Source: Candidatus Nitrosopelagicus sp. (GTDB lineage: Archaea > Thermoproteota > Nitrososphaeria > Nitrososphaerales > Nitrosopumilaceae). Taken from it: a stretch of 64,000 nucleotides of DNA. A program made the translations under genes and the position numbers. The stretch lies in NCBI GenBank assembly GCA_022450565.1, contig JAKUOP010000007.1, forward strand, positions 48,693 through 112,692, in the 5' to 3' direction. The notes below the pieces were generated by a model that saw nothing but the letters and a program-made list of their open reading frames with translations, had not been told where the DNA came from and searched no databases. Below, piece after piece: positions 9,815-18,553 of this stretch. Positions within the stretch are counted from its first letter, which is position 1. Each line of letters begins with the position of its first letter.

Positions 9815-10434
9815 TGGACAAAACTGCAAAGTATTTTGATCATTGGGCAAATATTGGAAGATCAGAGGACATGGAAAAAGGTCATGGGACAACTGTCAAT
9901 AAGTTTCTAAGTAAAATATCATTTGAAAAAAAATTCTCATTTCTAGACATTGGTTGTGGAAATGGTTGGGTAGTAAAGAAGATTGCACAATTGGATACCT
10001 GCACGAGGTCAGTTGGGATAGACAAGAGTAAAAACATGATAAGAAAGGCTAAGAAGACAAAAATTTCAACCAAAGAACAGTACTACACCACAGATTTGGA
10101 GTCATCCAAGTTTTCTGCAAAATTTGATGTTATTTTTTCAATGGAGTCGTTATACTATTCAGTTCCAATGGAGCCTGCATTGCACAAGGTATACAAATTA
10201 CTGAAGAATGGTGGAATTTTTTATTGCGGAACTGACTTTTACAAGGATAACCATCTTACAACACGCTGGATTAAAGATATGAAAATCCCAATGGACTTGC
10301 GCTCTGAATCAGAATGGAAAAAAATGTTCAAAGAAGTGGGTTTCAAAACAAGAATAAAGCATGTCACTGATCCAAAAAATAAGACTAAGTGGAAAAGAGA
10401 ATTTGGGACATTATTTTTAATTGGAATCAAGTAA
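9814..10434 (+). CDS. Class I SAM-dependent methyltransferase
   Basis: A 206-residue protein with the SAM-binding motif FLDIGCGNGWVVKKIA near residue 48 and a post-motif region FDVIFSMESLYYS. These are typical of methyltransferase domain 11/25 proteins. The substrate is unknown. Its start overlaps the sucD stop, suggesting co-transcription, and it converges on the solute-binding protein gene with an 8 bp overlap. Confidence 0.85.
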   Translation: MDKTAKYFDHWANIGRSEDMEKGHGTTVNKFLSKISFEKKFSFLDIGCGNGWVVKKIAQLDTCTRSVGIDKSKNMIRKAKKTKISTKEQYYTTDLESSKFSAKFDVIFSMESLYYSVPMEPALHKVYKLLKNGGIFYCGTDFYKDNHLTTRWIKDMKIPMDLRSESEWKKMFKEVGFKTRIKHVTDPKNKTKWKREFGTLFLIGIK

Positions 10435-12922
10435 GCGGTTTTTTCTCTCTTTGAGTTTTTGCCTTAATCACAAAGATTATTGCTGCACCTAAGACCAAAA
10501 TAATTATTATTAAAAGAAATGAATAGTCATTCTGATTTGATTCCGATAATGATGTAGTAATTTCTACGCTTGGAAGGGCTGTTAGTGTATCAGAAACCAG
10601 AAAACTGGTTGAATATTCAAATGGTCTCAAGACATCATCAGATACGGCAAAAACTTTGAGCGTGTTTGCGCCTGTATTAAGATTAGACAAAGTTTGTTCA
10701 TCCAATGAAATTATTGATTTGTTGTTATCAACTATCACTTTACCTTCAGAAATCATCACCCCGCGTGAATTAGAAATAAAATAGTAAATTTCAGACGAAT
10801 CTGTTGTTATTATTGGAATCTTAGTGTCAGAATCGCTTGATAAAAGTTCATCAATTTCAATAGAAGTTATCTTAGGAAACGCGATATGTTCAAAGTCACT
10901 CCATTTTCCAGGCTCAAGTGGATAATCACCATAATCAAATGATTTGACTACTATAGTTCTAGATTCTGGTGAATATCTATCAAGGTAAAATGGACCGTTG
11001 CTTATTATCGCATGATCATTTTCAACAATCCAGTCAATGGATTGTTGATACCGATCCTCGAAATATTGAATGTTGGTTTCAAATTTATCTAGTGCTGCAG
11101 GTGTATGCTTGTTTATTTTGTAATCCTCGAGAATATGTTGGATGATTTTTGCATCCTGCGGTATAATCAGTGAAAGCCAGCTAACGTTTTTTGTAGTTGC
11201 ATCTGAGCGCGAAAATGCCACTTTTCCATCAATGACAGATTTTTCCATTGCGGCCATAATTTCCCAAGGTGTTGTACTCCAGACACCAGCCCATGATGCA
11301 ATCTGATTTTTATCAAAATGCCAATAATCTGTGTATACTTCAATTGTATCTGCATCCACAATCCTAAATCCAATTAACGAGTTTACATTTTGAACTGCCT
11401 GAGGTGAGAAACTAGAATCATATGTTTTATCGTTTACTCCTTTTTCAGAACCCCATTCAGAAAGAAAATAGATTGAATACAAAACATCATTCATGTCCAT
11501 TGTCTCTCCATTATGCCACTGACTGAAATTAAGATCAAAAGTTACCTTACTAGTTGCCGTTGAGTCAGTTTCAACTTTTTCCCATCTTTGTGTTTCTGTA
11601 TCCCAAAGTATCGAGTCATCATGTACAGGTACTGAGGAATGTAAACCATTGGTTTCAATGGTCCATGTGGTTCTAAGTGGCTGAATCTCACCAGTGAATG
11701 GATGCCCATACATTCCAGGATCAGAAAGTATTGTCCAAATCTGATTGCTGTAAATATCACCTAATCCAGCAACTGGATTCCATGCGCCTTGATAGATTTG
11801 TTTTACACCAATAACTAAGGAATCATCTTCCGAACCTGCATTAATTGGTGTAAATCTACTTGGTACGCCTGCGCCAAGCGCATTAATTATTCCAGTTACA
11901 CTCTCATTTGCAACATATTGATCAACTTTACTAGCAAGAAAAATTCTTACCGATTCATTAACACCTTCCTTTGTTGCGTCTTTGATTAGTAACGTTCTCT
12001 CGTCTGATGTCTCAAAATTCCCAGAATAGATGTTCTGTGTAACAGTATCTAAGAATTCATTTTGATAATTCCAATAACTCGGCGTGTTATTTCCAGGCAT
12101 ATTAGAAAACCATGGTGCATACATCTGTGCCAATGAAATTGAATCATACCTTGAAAATCCAGTACTGCTCCATGCTTCAGTATATAGATTCCATTTCTGC
12201 TCACTTGGATCAGACCCATACACAATCACATATGCTTTGTTCAAATCTCCAAAGTCCTTTTTCACGATAAATCCAAACGATTCTAGTTCGGATGATATGA
12301 TTTCACCAATAGATTTTCTAACTGGATCATCACTTCTAATGAAAATTGTAATTTCTATAGGATCATTATTGAAATTCCATATGCCGTCAATTTTTTTTGC
12401 TCCTGACTTTTCTAACTGTTCAGTGATAATCTGTTCTGCAAGAACAGGGTTATAGGTAAACTGAAATGATTCTGTGACGTCTAGTATACCAAGATAGTCG
12501 GCAGAAAATATTCCATAATTTGAAACCATTGTAGACCCAAAGCCACCCAGAAGTTCATTGACAATGAGATTCCTATCAATAATATAGTTTAGTGCAAATC
12601 TTACCTCCTTGATAGAAAATGGATTGAATTTTCCAGAGTCTGTAGGATTTGCAAGTATGCTGTAATAACTACCAGTTGATTCAAAAACCTGTAGATTTTT
12701 TCTTGAATCGAAATCTTCTAACCTATCTGATGGCACCCTAAAATAATACAGATCAAGATTCCCATTTCTTACTTCTTGAAGTGCGGTATTTTCATCAAGA
12801 TACTGTATGAATTTAATCTCATCAACTAACGTCCCTTTATCAGCAAATGAAGGCGGAAATACAAAAAGCAAAACTGCGATAACAAAAAGAAGTTTAAACT
12901 TGATCAATTCTTCTAACACCAA
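10427..12922 (-). CDS. Large membrane-anchored family-5 extracellular solute-binding protein
   Basis: An 831-residue protein with an N-terminal signal/membrane segment (LLFVIAVLLFVFPPSFA) and a C-terminal transmembrane helix (YSFLLIIIILVLGAAIIFVIKA) followed by KAKTQREKK. The body resembles SBP_bac_5 (DppA/OppA) proteins: SIKEVRFALNYIIDRNLI is a hallmark, and a second region shows WHNGETMDMNDVLYS. It is longer than the usual 500-600 residues and is tethered by the C-terminal helix. No permease or ATPase genes are adjacent. Peptide or oligosaccharide capture at the cell surface is an inference. Confidence 0.8.
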   Translation of the reverse strand: MVLEELIKFKLLFVIAVLLFVFPPSFADKGTLVDEIKFIQYLDENTALQEVRNGNLDLYYFRVPSDRLEDFDSRKNLQVFESTGSYYSILANPTDSGKFNPFSIKEVRFALNYIIDRNLIVNELLGGFGSTMVSNYGIFSADYLGILDVTESFQFTYNPVLAEQIITEQLEKSGAKKIDGIWNFNNDPIEITIFIRSDDPVRKSIGEIISSELESFGFIVKKDFGDLNKAYVIVYGSDPSEQKWNLYTEAWSSTGFSRYDSISLAQMYAPWFSNMPGNNTPSYWNYQNEFLDTVTQNIYSGNFETSDERTLLIKDATKEGVNESVRIFLASKVDQYVANESVTGIINALGAGVPSRFTPINAGSEDDSLVIGVKQIYQGAWNPVAGLGDIYSNQIWTILSDPGMYGHPFTGEIQPLRTTWTIETNGLHSSVPVHDDSILWDTETQRWEKVETDSTATSKVTFDLNFSQWHNGETMDMNDVLYSIYFLSEWGSEKGVNDKTYDSSFSPQAVQNVNSLIGFRIVDADTIEVYTDYWHFDKNQIASWAGVWSTTPWEIMAAMEKSVIDGKVAFSRSDATTKNVSWLSLIIPQDAKIIQHILEDYKINKHTPAALDKFETNIQYFEDRYQQSIDWIVENDHAIISNGPFYLDRYSPESRTIVVKSFDYGDYPLEPGKWSDFEHIAFPKITSIEIDELLSSDSDTKIPIITTDSSEIYYFISNSRGVMISEGKVIVDNNKSIISLDEQTLSNLNTGANTLKVFAVSDDVLRPFEYSTSFLVSDTLTALPSVEITTSLSESNQNDYSFLLIIIILVLGAAIIFVIKAKTQREKKPLT

Positions 12923-12946
12923 CTAAACAAATGATGAATTTTAGGC

Positions 12947-12956
12947 TTTTAATATT
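12947..12956 (+). promoter_or_regulatory. TATA box of the PD-(D/E)XK gene, which fixes its start
   Basis: TTTTAATATT is centred about 27 bp before the ATG at 12979. It lies inside the longer ORF-track reading frame (12931), so the upstream ATGs there are unlikely to be used. Confidence 0.55.
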
Positions 12957-12978
12957 AACCAAATTTACTAGATTCGTC

Positions 12979-13440
12979 ATGAATGGTGGCAAACTCGAGG
13001 CTGCATTTACCGCAATTACAGATGGCTGTCCAATAGAGGAAGTTTCAGAGTGGTTGGATTGGAGAGATTTTGAAGGGTTGGTAAGCCAGATTTTACTTGA
13101 AAATGGATTTCAAGTAGAAAAAAATGTGATTTTAACAAAACCAAGAATGGAGATTGACGTTATAGGGGTAAAACTCAATGTTGTAATACTAATTGATTGC
13201 AAACACTGGAAGAGAATGAGTAGTTCTGCTCTAAACGAGATTGTGAGAAAACAGATTAACAGGGTAAAGAGATATGCCCATGAAATCAGTGATGTTGTGA
13301 CAGTTCCGGTGATAGTAACCCTACATCAAGAGCAGATTTCTTTTATTAACAAAGTCCCAATAGTTCCAATCATGCAGATATCATCATTTTTGGATGAACT
13401 GTATGGTAATTTAGAACAGGTAAAAACTATAGAAAAATAG
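12979..13440 (+). CDS. Stand-alone PD-(D/E)XK (restriction-endonuclease-like) protein
   Basis: A 153-residue protein starting MNGGKLEAAF, chosen because a TATA box overlaps the longer frame. An N-terminal helical part is followed by FEGLVSQILLENGFQVEKN and then MEIDVIG and ILIDCKHWKR, giving the Asp...(D)xK arrangement of Mrr-like nuclease cores. No methyltransferase or specificity gene is adjacent, so a restriction-modification role is not supported. DNA repair or RecB/archaeal resolvase-like roles are possible. It converges on the DUF2070 gene with 14 bp overlap. Confidence 0.7.
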   Translation: MNGGKLEAAFTAITDGCPIEEVSEWLDWRDFEGLVSQILLENGFQVEKNVILTKPRMEIDVIGVKLNVVILIDCKHWKRMSSSALNEIVRKQINRVKRYAHEISDVVTVPVIVTLHQEQISFINKVPIVPIMQISSFLDELYGNLEQVKTIEK

Positions 13441-15169
13441 ATAGTGCAAACAATCCAGCATCAGCAAGCAAGAAAACCTTTGTTATGTTCATCGATTTAT
13501 TCATGCATTTGAGATAATCAGCGTAGATGTCAGATCCCATCACTTTAACTTTAGATTGGTTTTCTAGAATTTCAAAACTGCATTCACTCATTTGCTTTTC
13601 TGCTTTTTGTGCTAATTCTAAATACCAGTTTGCAAGCTGCGTTGGCTCTGATATCATACCTAATTGAAAGTAGCCATTTTTGTTTCTTGCACCATCAGCA
13701 GTATAATGCGTATCAGATGTACAAATCTCAATTAATTCATAGCCAATATTTGCAAAATGTTTTACAATTTGCTCTCTAACCCCATTTTCCATATTGTTAG
13801 CATCAGCCCAACCTACAAAGTATTTTTTATTGTTAATTTCTAAACATAAAATTGCAATTCCCCCCATAGCAATATCGGCCTTTTTTATGTTCATATCATT
13901 TGAATTCTGGTAGCCAAACTTGAATGGGTAACTCTGTTTTGTTTTTAATGTATCTAAAGTCGATTTTGCGGCAATCAGTAAATCTTCAGAGTCTTCCTTA
14001 GAAATCTCATCACCCATTGCATTATGTGTATCTACAATCATAACTTGTTCAAAATTTCTATTTTTTGCAAATTGTTCAATCTGAGTTCTAATATCCATAG
14101 TCAAGTCTTCCATTCCATGTGGCGATAGAGACAAAAATAATAATGCAGTCTTGTCAAATAATAGTCCTCCAGCTCTTGCATTGTTAATTTGAACAATAAC
14201 TGGTTCTGTGCAACCAACCCCATTTCTTAGAACTTGGCTATCTGATATGCTAGTAAGATAGTTGTTTACTTCCTCTTGACTTGGTAAATTAAGATCATGA
14301 TTTGATATACTATGCATTACCATAGCAGTTGAATCCATATTTTTGTAAATCAGGTATGGAATGTTACTTCCTCCAACTGGATGAAATGGTCCTGGATGAA
14401 TATCTGGTAGGACCATACTGAATCTCACTTGTTTATCATTTGATTGAAATTTGATTTGAGTAGTTGACACGGTTGAATGTTTTGATTTTCGCTCAATAAT
14501 TTGCTCCATTTCCGTTGGATCATTTTTTGATGCAGATGTAACATATGCTTGAATTAATTCGTGTGTACTATCAACTGCCGGTCTACCTGCTCTATCTGTA
14601 AAATAACTCCAACCAGTTGCTAATCCTAAAAATGCAGCACCAAACAATAGTGCCATTGGATTAGTTAACGAGTCAATCCACATTGTAGAAGGAATCAAAA
14701 TTAGATACATTGCCAATGGCTGAATGAATGCAACGCCCCATGCTTTTTTCAAACTTGCCCCAAGAATGGTTGTAAATATTCCAATTCTAAAACTAGCAAA
14801 AACAAACATTCCTATTGTAACATAGAACAAGTCAAGATTGTCTTTGGCAAACAACATCATGGCGCCAAATCCAATTAGTGTACTTACAAAAAATAATCCA
14901 TTACCAAATAATGAAACATGTAATGATTTTGAATATTCTTTATGTCTAGCAAATAAAATATCTAAAAATTGTGTTCCCACAAGTACACCGATAACACCAA
15001 GGACAGGAAAAATAATATCGGTCATATTTAGATATGTAAGTGACACAAATGCTGCCATAATTCCTGCAACAACAACTGAAATTACTAATGAAATATAGTG
15101 CGATGATGGATTGATTAGAGTTAATGAATACCTCTTCTGAATTTTACTAACGTCATCTTGTTCAGACAT
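13427..15169 (-). CDS. DUF2070 family integral membrane protein
   Basis: A 580-residue protein. About seven hydrophobic segments occupy the first 190 residues (from YISLVISVVVAGIMAAFVS onward). A large soluble C-terminal domain follows, containing PDIHPGPFHPVGGSN, VDTHNAMGDE and SDTHYTADGARN. This domain layout and the conserved His/Asp motifs match the archaeal DUF2070 family as I know it. A hydrolase-like metal site is an inference. It lies directly downstream of Sec61-beta (6 bp). Confidence 0.8.
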   Translation of the reverse strand: MSEQDDVSKIQKRYSLTLINPSSHYISLVISVVVAGIMAAFVSLTYLNMTDIIFPVLGVIGVLVGTQFLDILFARHKEYSKSLHVSLFGNGLFFVSTLIGFGAMMLFAKDNLDLFYVTIGMFVFASFRIGIFTTILGASLKKAWGVAFIQPLAMYLILIPSTMWIDSLTNPMALLFGAAFLGLATGWSYFTDRAGRPAVDSTHELIQAYVTSASKNDPTEMEQIIERKSKHSTVSTTQIKFQSNDKQVRFSMVLPDIHPGPFHPVGGSNIPYLIYKNMDSTAMVMHSISNHDLNLPSQEEVNNYLTSISDSQVLRNGVGCTEPVIVQINNARAGGLLFDKTALLFLSLSPHGMEDLTMDIRTQIEQFAKNRNFEQVMIVDTHNAMGDEISKEDSEDLLIAAKSTLDTLKTKQSYPFKFGYQNSNDMNIKKADIAMGGIAILCLEINNKKYFVGWADANNMENGVREQIVKHFANIGYELIEICTSDTHYTADGARNKNGYFQLGMISEPTQLANWYLELAQKAEKQMSECSFEILENQSKVKVMGSDIYADYLKCMNKSMNITKVFLLADAGLFALSIFL

Positions 15170-15175
15170 TTAGAA

Positions 15176-15340
15176 TCAGGGTATAAAAGATAAATCCAGA
15201 AACCAAGACAATGCGATTAAGCTAATTGGAAGAAGTAGGACAATTTTTGGTGAGACCTTGACCCCTTTAGTTTCATCCTCAAAGAATCTTAACAAACCAG
15301 CACTTGATGCAGGCAATGGATTGCTCTTTTTATCTGCCAT
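15176..15340 (-). CDS. secG: Preprotein translocase subunit Sec61-beta (SecG-like)
   Basis: A 54-residue gene missing from the ORF track. Reverse translation from the ATG at 15340 gives MADKKSNPLPASSAGLLRFF, then DETKGVKVSPKIVLLLPISL and a single C-terminal transmembrane helix. The SSAGLLRFFEDE...KVSPKIVL pattern is characteristic of archaeal Sec61-beta, the tail-anchored partner of SecYE. It is followed within 6 bp by the DUF2070 gene, as in an operon. Confidence 0.9.
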   Translation of the reverse strand: MADKKSNPLPASSAGLLRFFEDETKGVKVSPKIVLLLPISLIALSWFLDLSFIP

Positions 15341-15379
15341 TAGTTCGGATTCACGGTAATAAGAATAAAAACTTTTGTC

Positions 15380-15700
15380 TTATTTTTTGAGTTTGTCAAT
15401 GGACTCTATAAGCAAATTAATTGATTTCAGGATCAATTGTTGTTTTTCATGTGATTGTTCATTTGATAATTCATCTGTCAGATCAGATAGTTTTTTTTCT
15501 AGTTTTTCGAGTGTTGGTTTATCTGATGAAACAAAGTTGTCGTCAACTGTTTTTTGTTCTGGTTCACGTCCACAGCTAGCGCATAACGCATTTCCATCTT
15601 TCATTACACGTACTCCTTTACAATATGGACAAGGTTCGCTAAGAAGTGTGGCACCGTTAAGCAACATGTCAACTGCCTTTTTTGTTAGTCCTTTTGACAT
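15380..15700 (-). CDS. Autoantigen p27 / ZNRD2-like zinc-ribbon protein (UPF0148 type)
   Basis: A 106-residue protein whose first half carries MSKGLTKKAVDMLLNGATLL followed by PCPYCKGVRVMKDGNALCAS, a four-Cys zinc ribbon (CPYC...CASC). The second half is charged and coiled-coil-like (LEKLEKKLSDLTDEL). This is the architecture of archaeal relatives of Sjogren/scleroderma autoantigen 1. The molecular role is not established. It is the likely first gene of a cluster with Sec61-beta. Confidence 0.85.
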   Translation of the reverse strand: MSKGLTKKAVDMLLNGATLLSEPCPYCKGVRVMKDGNALCASCGREPEQKTVDDNFVSSDKPTLEKLEKKLSDLTDELSNEQSHEKQQLILKSINLLIESIDKLKK

Positions 15701-15799
15701 GAGATTAGTTAATTGTCTTCATAAAAAAATTTAGTTACTGACAGACTTGCCAATTTCACCAAGGCTTAATAATACGTATTTACTAAGATTTTCGAACTA

Positions 15800-16108
15800 A
15801 TGGCGGTAATTTGTAATACTTGTGGTCTACCTGAAGATTTATGCGCCTGTGGAGATTTAGATAAGGATAGTAATCATATTATCATAAGATTAGAAACTAG
15901 ACGATTTAAAAAGAAAGGCACGATGATTGAGGGACTTGATCCAAAAATTAACAACTTGGAAAGTGTTGCAAAAGAACTAAAGAGCAAATATGCATGTGGA
16001 GGAACTGCAAAGGAAGGATATATTTTCCTACAAGGTGATCATAGAGAAACGATAAAAGAAACTCTTGTTAATTTAGGGTTCGCAGAAGAAACTATCGAGC
16101 TTCATTAG
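15800..16108 (+). CDS. Translation initiation factor aIF1 (SUI1/eIF1 family)
   Basis: 102 residues. The N-terminal CNTCGLPEDLCACGD is a Cys motif seen in archaeal SUI1 proteins. The SUI1 core follows: RRFKKKGTMIEGLD and KELKSKYACGGTAKEGYI, ending in GDHRETIKETLVNLGF. It acts at the small ribosomal subunit in start-codon selection. It is the first gene of a three-gene run with the CPBP protease and the BtuF-like protein. Confidence 0.94.
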   Translation: MAVICNTCGLPEDLCACGDLDKDSNHIIIRLETRRFKKKGTMIEGLDPKINNLESVAKELKSKYACGGTAKEGYIFLQGDHRETIKETLVNLGFAEETIELH

Positions 16109-16115
16109 AAGAAAC

Positions 16116-17120
16116 TTGACATTTTTAGCAAACGTTCTTCAAACGATTGGAATACCTTACTCAGCACTAATTTCTATCATCTTTGGTTTGATGATTGTAT
16201 CATTTCCAATTGGTGCTTACGTGGTTTTTAATTCAGAAATTGGTGATAACATTGACTTTGGCTTCCCATTAGAAAAATTTGATCTCTTTATTGCAGGTAT
16301 CAACATGGAGATTCCTTTTGAATATCAGATTGGCGATGCGTTTGTGGTAGTATGGTGTGTTTTTGCAGTTTTATTTACAATTGCCATTATTGGTCCAAAA
16401 AAGAGTTTTCTAGGATCAATAAGCGGATTACTGATTAGAGAGAAAAATCTTACAGATGCAAACTATCTCATAACCATCATAAAATGGTTTTCAGTTCTTG
16501 TAGTGATATCTGGTGTGATTAATTTTGTTCAAGAAAGTTTTGGTATTGTTACAGAGCCACCAGAATCAACTAATGATTTAATACTATTTTTAGCTGTTAC
16601 AATTGCGCCAATAATTGAAGAAATAGGTTTTAGAGTAATACTAATTGGCATTCCATTATTTCTAATCTATTCATTCAAGACATCAATTCGTTCATTCTTT
16701 CATGTACTGTGGCATCCTTATGAGAATCTACACATCGTTGATAATAAAAAAGCAATTTTGTTAATTGTGCTAGTTGGAATATTTTTTGGTGCGGCTCATA
16801 TAATTTCTGGTGAACCATGGAGTAGTGGAAAATTTGCTCAGGCGGCTGTTAGCGGAATTATAATTGGATGGGTGTACTACAGATATGGGCTTATCGCTGC
16901 AATACTTATTCACTGGGCGACAAATTACTTTATCTTCTCATACGTATTTGCAATTTCTGAAATCAATGGTATATCAATTGAAAGCGCAATAACACATACA
17001 ATGGTAAACACGCTTGAAATAATTTTAGTCGTGACTGGAATAGTGTCAATTTCCATCATAATCATGAATTATCTTAATTCAAAAAATCAAAATGAAGTAA
17101 ACAAAGCAGAAATGTTGTAA
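16116..17120 (+). CDS. CPBP-family (Rce1/CAAX-like) intramembrane metalloprotease
   Basis: A 334-residue, multi-pass membrane protein starting at TTG, 7 bp after SUI1. The catalytic motifs appear in order: EEIGFR (EExxxR), FFGAAHIISG (FxxxH) and HWATN (HxxxN). It is therefore a predicted glutamic intramembrane protease. Substrates are unknown. Family members act in prenyl-protein processing, immunity or signalling. Confidence 0.87.
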   Translation: MTFLANVLQTIGIPYSALISIIFGLMIVSFPIGAYVVFNSEIGDNIDFGFPLEKFDLFIAGINMEIPFEYQIGDAFVVVWCVFAVLFTIAIIGPKKSFLGSISGLLIREKNLTDANYLITIIKWFSVLVVISGVINFVQESFGIVTEPPESTNDLILFLAVTIAPIIEEIGFRVILIGIPLFLIYSFKTSIRSFFHVLWHPYENLHIVDNKKAILLIVLVGIFFGAAHIISGEPWSSGKFAQAAVSGIIIGWVYYRYGLIAAILIHWATNYFIFSYVFAISEINGISIESAITHTMVNTLEIILVVTGIVSISIIIMNYLNSKNQNEVNKAEML

Positions 17121-17122
17121 AA

Positions 17123-18046
17123 ATGTCAGCTGCAAGAATTGTGTCATTTTTACCAAGTGCAACAGAATTAATTTTTGAACTTGGCTATCAGGATAAGCTA
17201 TTTGGTGTGACACATGAATGCCTATATCCTAAAGATGCACAACTGAAACCACGTGTGATTGAAAGTGTTTTTGATCCATCCATTCTATCAAGCAAACAGA
17301 TTGATGACAAAATTATGAAGTTAACATCAGAGAAAAAAGATATTTTCAAATTAAATAGTGAAAAATTAAAAGATGCCAATCCAGATTTGATAATATCTCA
17401 AGAAATATGTGAAGTGTGTTCTGCATACACAAACCAAGTTAATGATGCCATGAATATACTAGAAAGAAAACCAGATGTCTTAACAATGAATCCACATGAC
17501 ATCGAAGGAATATTGTTAACAATTATAGACATTTCAAAAAAAATTGGTGCAGAGGAAAAAGGTAAGCAGATAGTTGCTGATCTTCGGACACGAATTGAAC
17601 ATGTGGGGATGAAAGAATTCAAGCATGAGCCGAAAGTTCTTGCAATAGAATGGATTAATCCATTTTTTACAGCTGGACACTGGATCCCTGAAATGGTGGA
17701 GGTGGTTGGTGCAAAGAATCTCATTAGTAAAAAAAGCGAACACTCTAGAAAAATGACACTTGATGAAATAATTGACACTGATCCTGACATCATAATTCTA
17801 ATGCCATGTGGATTCGATGTTGATAGAACCGTTAAAGAATACAAAGAAAACCTATTGACAAATACGGAATGGAGTAAATTAAGGGCTGTAAAAGAAAATA
17901 ATATTTTTGCAGTTGATGCAAATTCATTTTTCAGTAAGCCAAGTCTTAGAACAATAATTGGTATAGAAATTCTGGCAAAGATTATTCAGCCAGAAATTTT
18001 TAATGAATTAAAGGTTCCAGTAAAATCTTATACAAAAATAACTTAG
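17123..18046 (+). CDS. BtuF-like (cobalamin/helical-backbone) metal-binding protein without signal peptide
   Basis: 307 residues of the BtuF/FecB fold: ARIVSFLPSATELIFELGY at the N-terminus, PDLIISQEICEVC, PHDIEGILLTI and a central long helix, ending with a second lobe (DPDIIILMPCGFDVDR). No secretion signal or lipobox precedes the domain, so it should be cytoplasmic, unlike classical BtuF. The gene begins 2 bp after the CPBP gene. Cobalamin or precursor binding is inferred from the family. Confidence 0.8.
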   Translation: MSAARIVSFLPSATELIFELGYQDKLFGVTHECLYPKDAQLKPRVIESVFDPSILSSKQIDDKIMKLTSEKKDIFKLNSEKLKDANPDLIISQEICEVCSAYTNQVNDAMNILERKPDVLTMNPHDIEGILLTIIDISKKIGAEEKGKQIVADLRTRIEHVGMKEFKHEPKVLAIEWINPFFTAGHWIPEMVEVVGAKNLISKKSEHSRKMTLDEIIDTDPDIIILMPCGFDVDRTVKEYKENLLTNTEWSKLRAVKENNIFAVDANSFFSKPSLRTIIGIEILAKIIQPEIFNELKVPVKSYTKIT

Positions 18047-18054
18047 AAGATTGT

Positions 18055-18135
18055 TTATTCTTCTTCAGCTTCGTCTAGATCTTCAACTTCGCTAGTACTT
18101 CTTGATGGTCTAATTGGTATGTAGATTTTTGACAT
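18055..18135 (-). CDS. Putative 26-residue peptide with acidic tail
   Basis: Reverse-strand ORF MSKIYIPIRPSRSTSEVEDL with an acidic end (DEAEEE). It has an in-frame stop 6 bp upstream, so it cannot be longer. It is too short for the track. The bipartite basic/acidic composition looks gene-like, but I see no clear promoter or ribosome site, so it remains tentative. Confidence 0.35.
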   Translation of the reverse strand: MSKIYIPIRPSRSTSEVEDLDEAEEE

Positions 18136-18222
18136 GATTTAGATGACATTGTAGATGGTTAGTCTACTTGGTTACAAAAAATTGGCTTTTTGTATAAGAA
18201 ATGTTTAACCAACTGGAAACTG

Positions 18223-18483
18223 TTAAGATTTCTTTGATGTCTTTGATTTCTTTGATTTCTTTGATGTCTTTGATTTCTTTGATTTCTTTGATTTCTTTGG
18301 TTTTTTCTTGTCTACTTTCTTCTCTTTCTTTTTCTCTTTCTTCTCTTTCTTTTTCTCTTTCTTCTCTTTCTTTTTCTCTTTCTTCTTGTCTTCGATTTCT
18401 AGTTCGATTTCAATTTCAGACTCTATTGCTTTTTCACAATGAGGGCATGTAATATGGATCTTCTTTTTAATTTCGTATTCCAT
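18223..18483 (-). CDS. Zinc-finger-like protein with Lys-rich tandem-repeat tail
   Basis: 86 residues. The first 30 are a beta-rich head with CPHCEKAIESE, a CxxC knuckle. The rest is almost pure Lys, Glu and Ser: three exact 21-bp repeats encode KKEKKEK-type units, followed by KKSKKSKTS units built from 9-bp repeats. The strand choice follows the CxxC head and normal start codon; the opposite frame is an artefact of the repeats. The tail may contact nucleic acid, as in histone H1-type tails, but this is inference. Confidence 0.65.
   Translation of the reverse strand: MEYEIKKKIHITCPHCEKAIESEIEIELEIEDKKKEKKKEKKEKKKEKKEKKKEKKVDKKKPKKSKKSKKSKTSKKSKKSKTSKKS
18317..18382. repeat. 21-bp tandem repeat in the Lys-rich gene
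   Basis: The unit TTCTCTTTCTTTTTCTCTTTC occurs three times in a row without mismatch, plus a partial copy. A 9-bp degenerate repeat (TTTGATTTC) lies next to it (about 18232-18300). Both keep the reverse-strand frame as whole codons, so copy-number change would alter protein length but not frame. Confidence 0.85.
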
Positions 18484-18553
18484 GATTTGAAAAGAATTTC
18501 AAAGTATTAAGATTTTAGATAAATACAGCAAAAATACTAAGGATTCTAAACAA

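Noticed and set aside
9364-9843. 159-residue antisense ORF in sucD
   Set aside because: It overlaps a well-supported gene and has no motif; long antisense frames arise from codon bias.
18317-18382. Possible CRISPR-like array
   Set aside because: The repeats are contiguous with no spacers and are in-frame codons of a Lys-rich gene.
18201-18452. Plus-strand ORF of Leu/Ser repeats
   Set aside because: It is the mirror of the Lys-rich repeat gene; the reverse strand has a normal start and a CxxC head.
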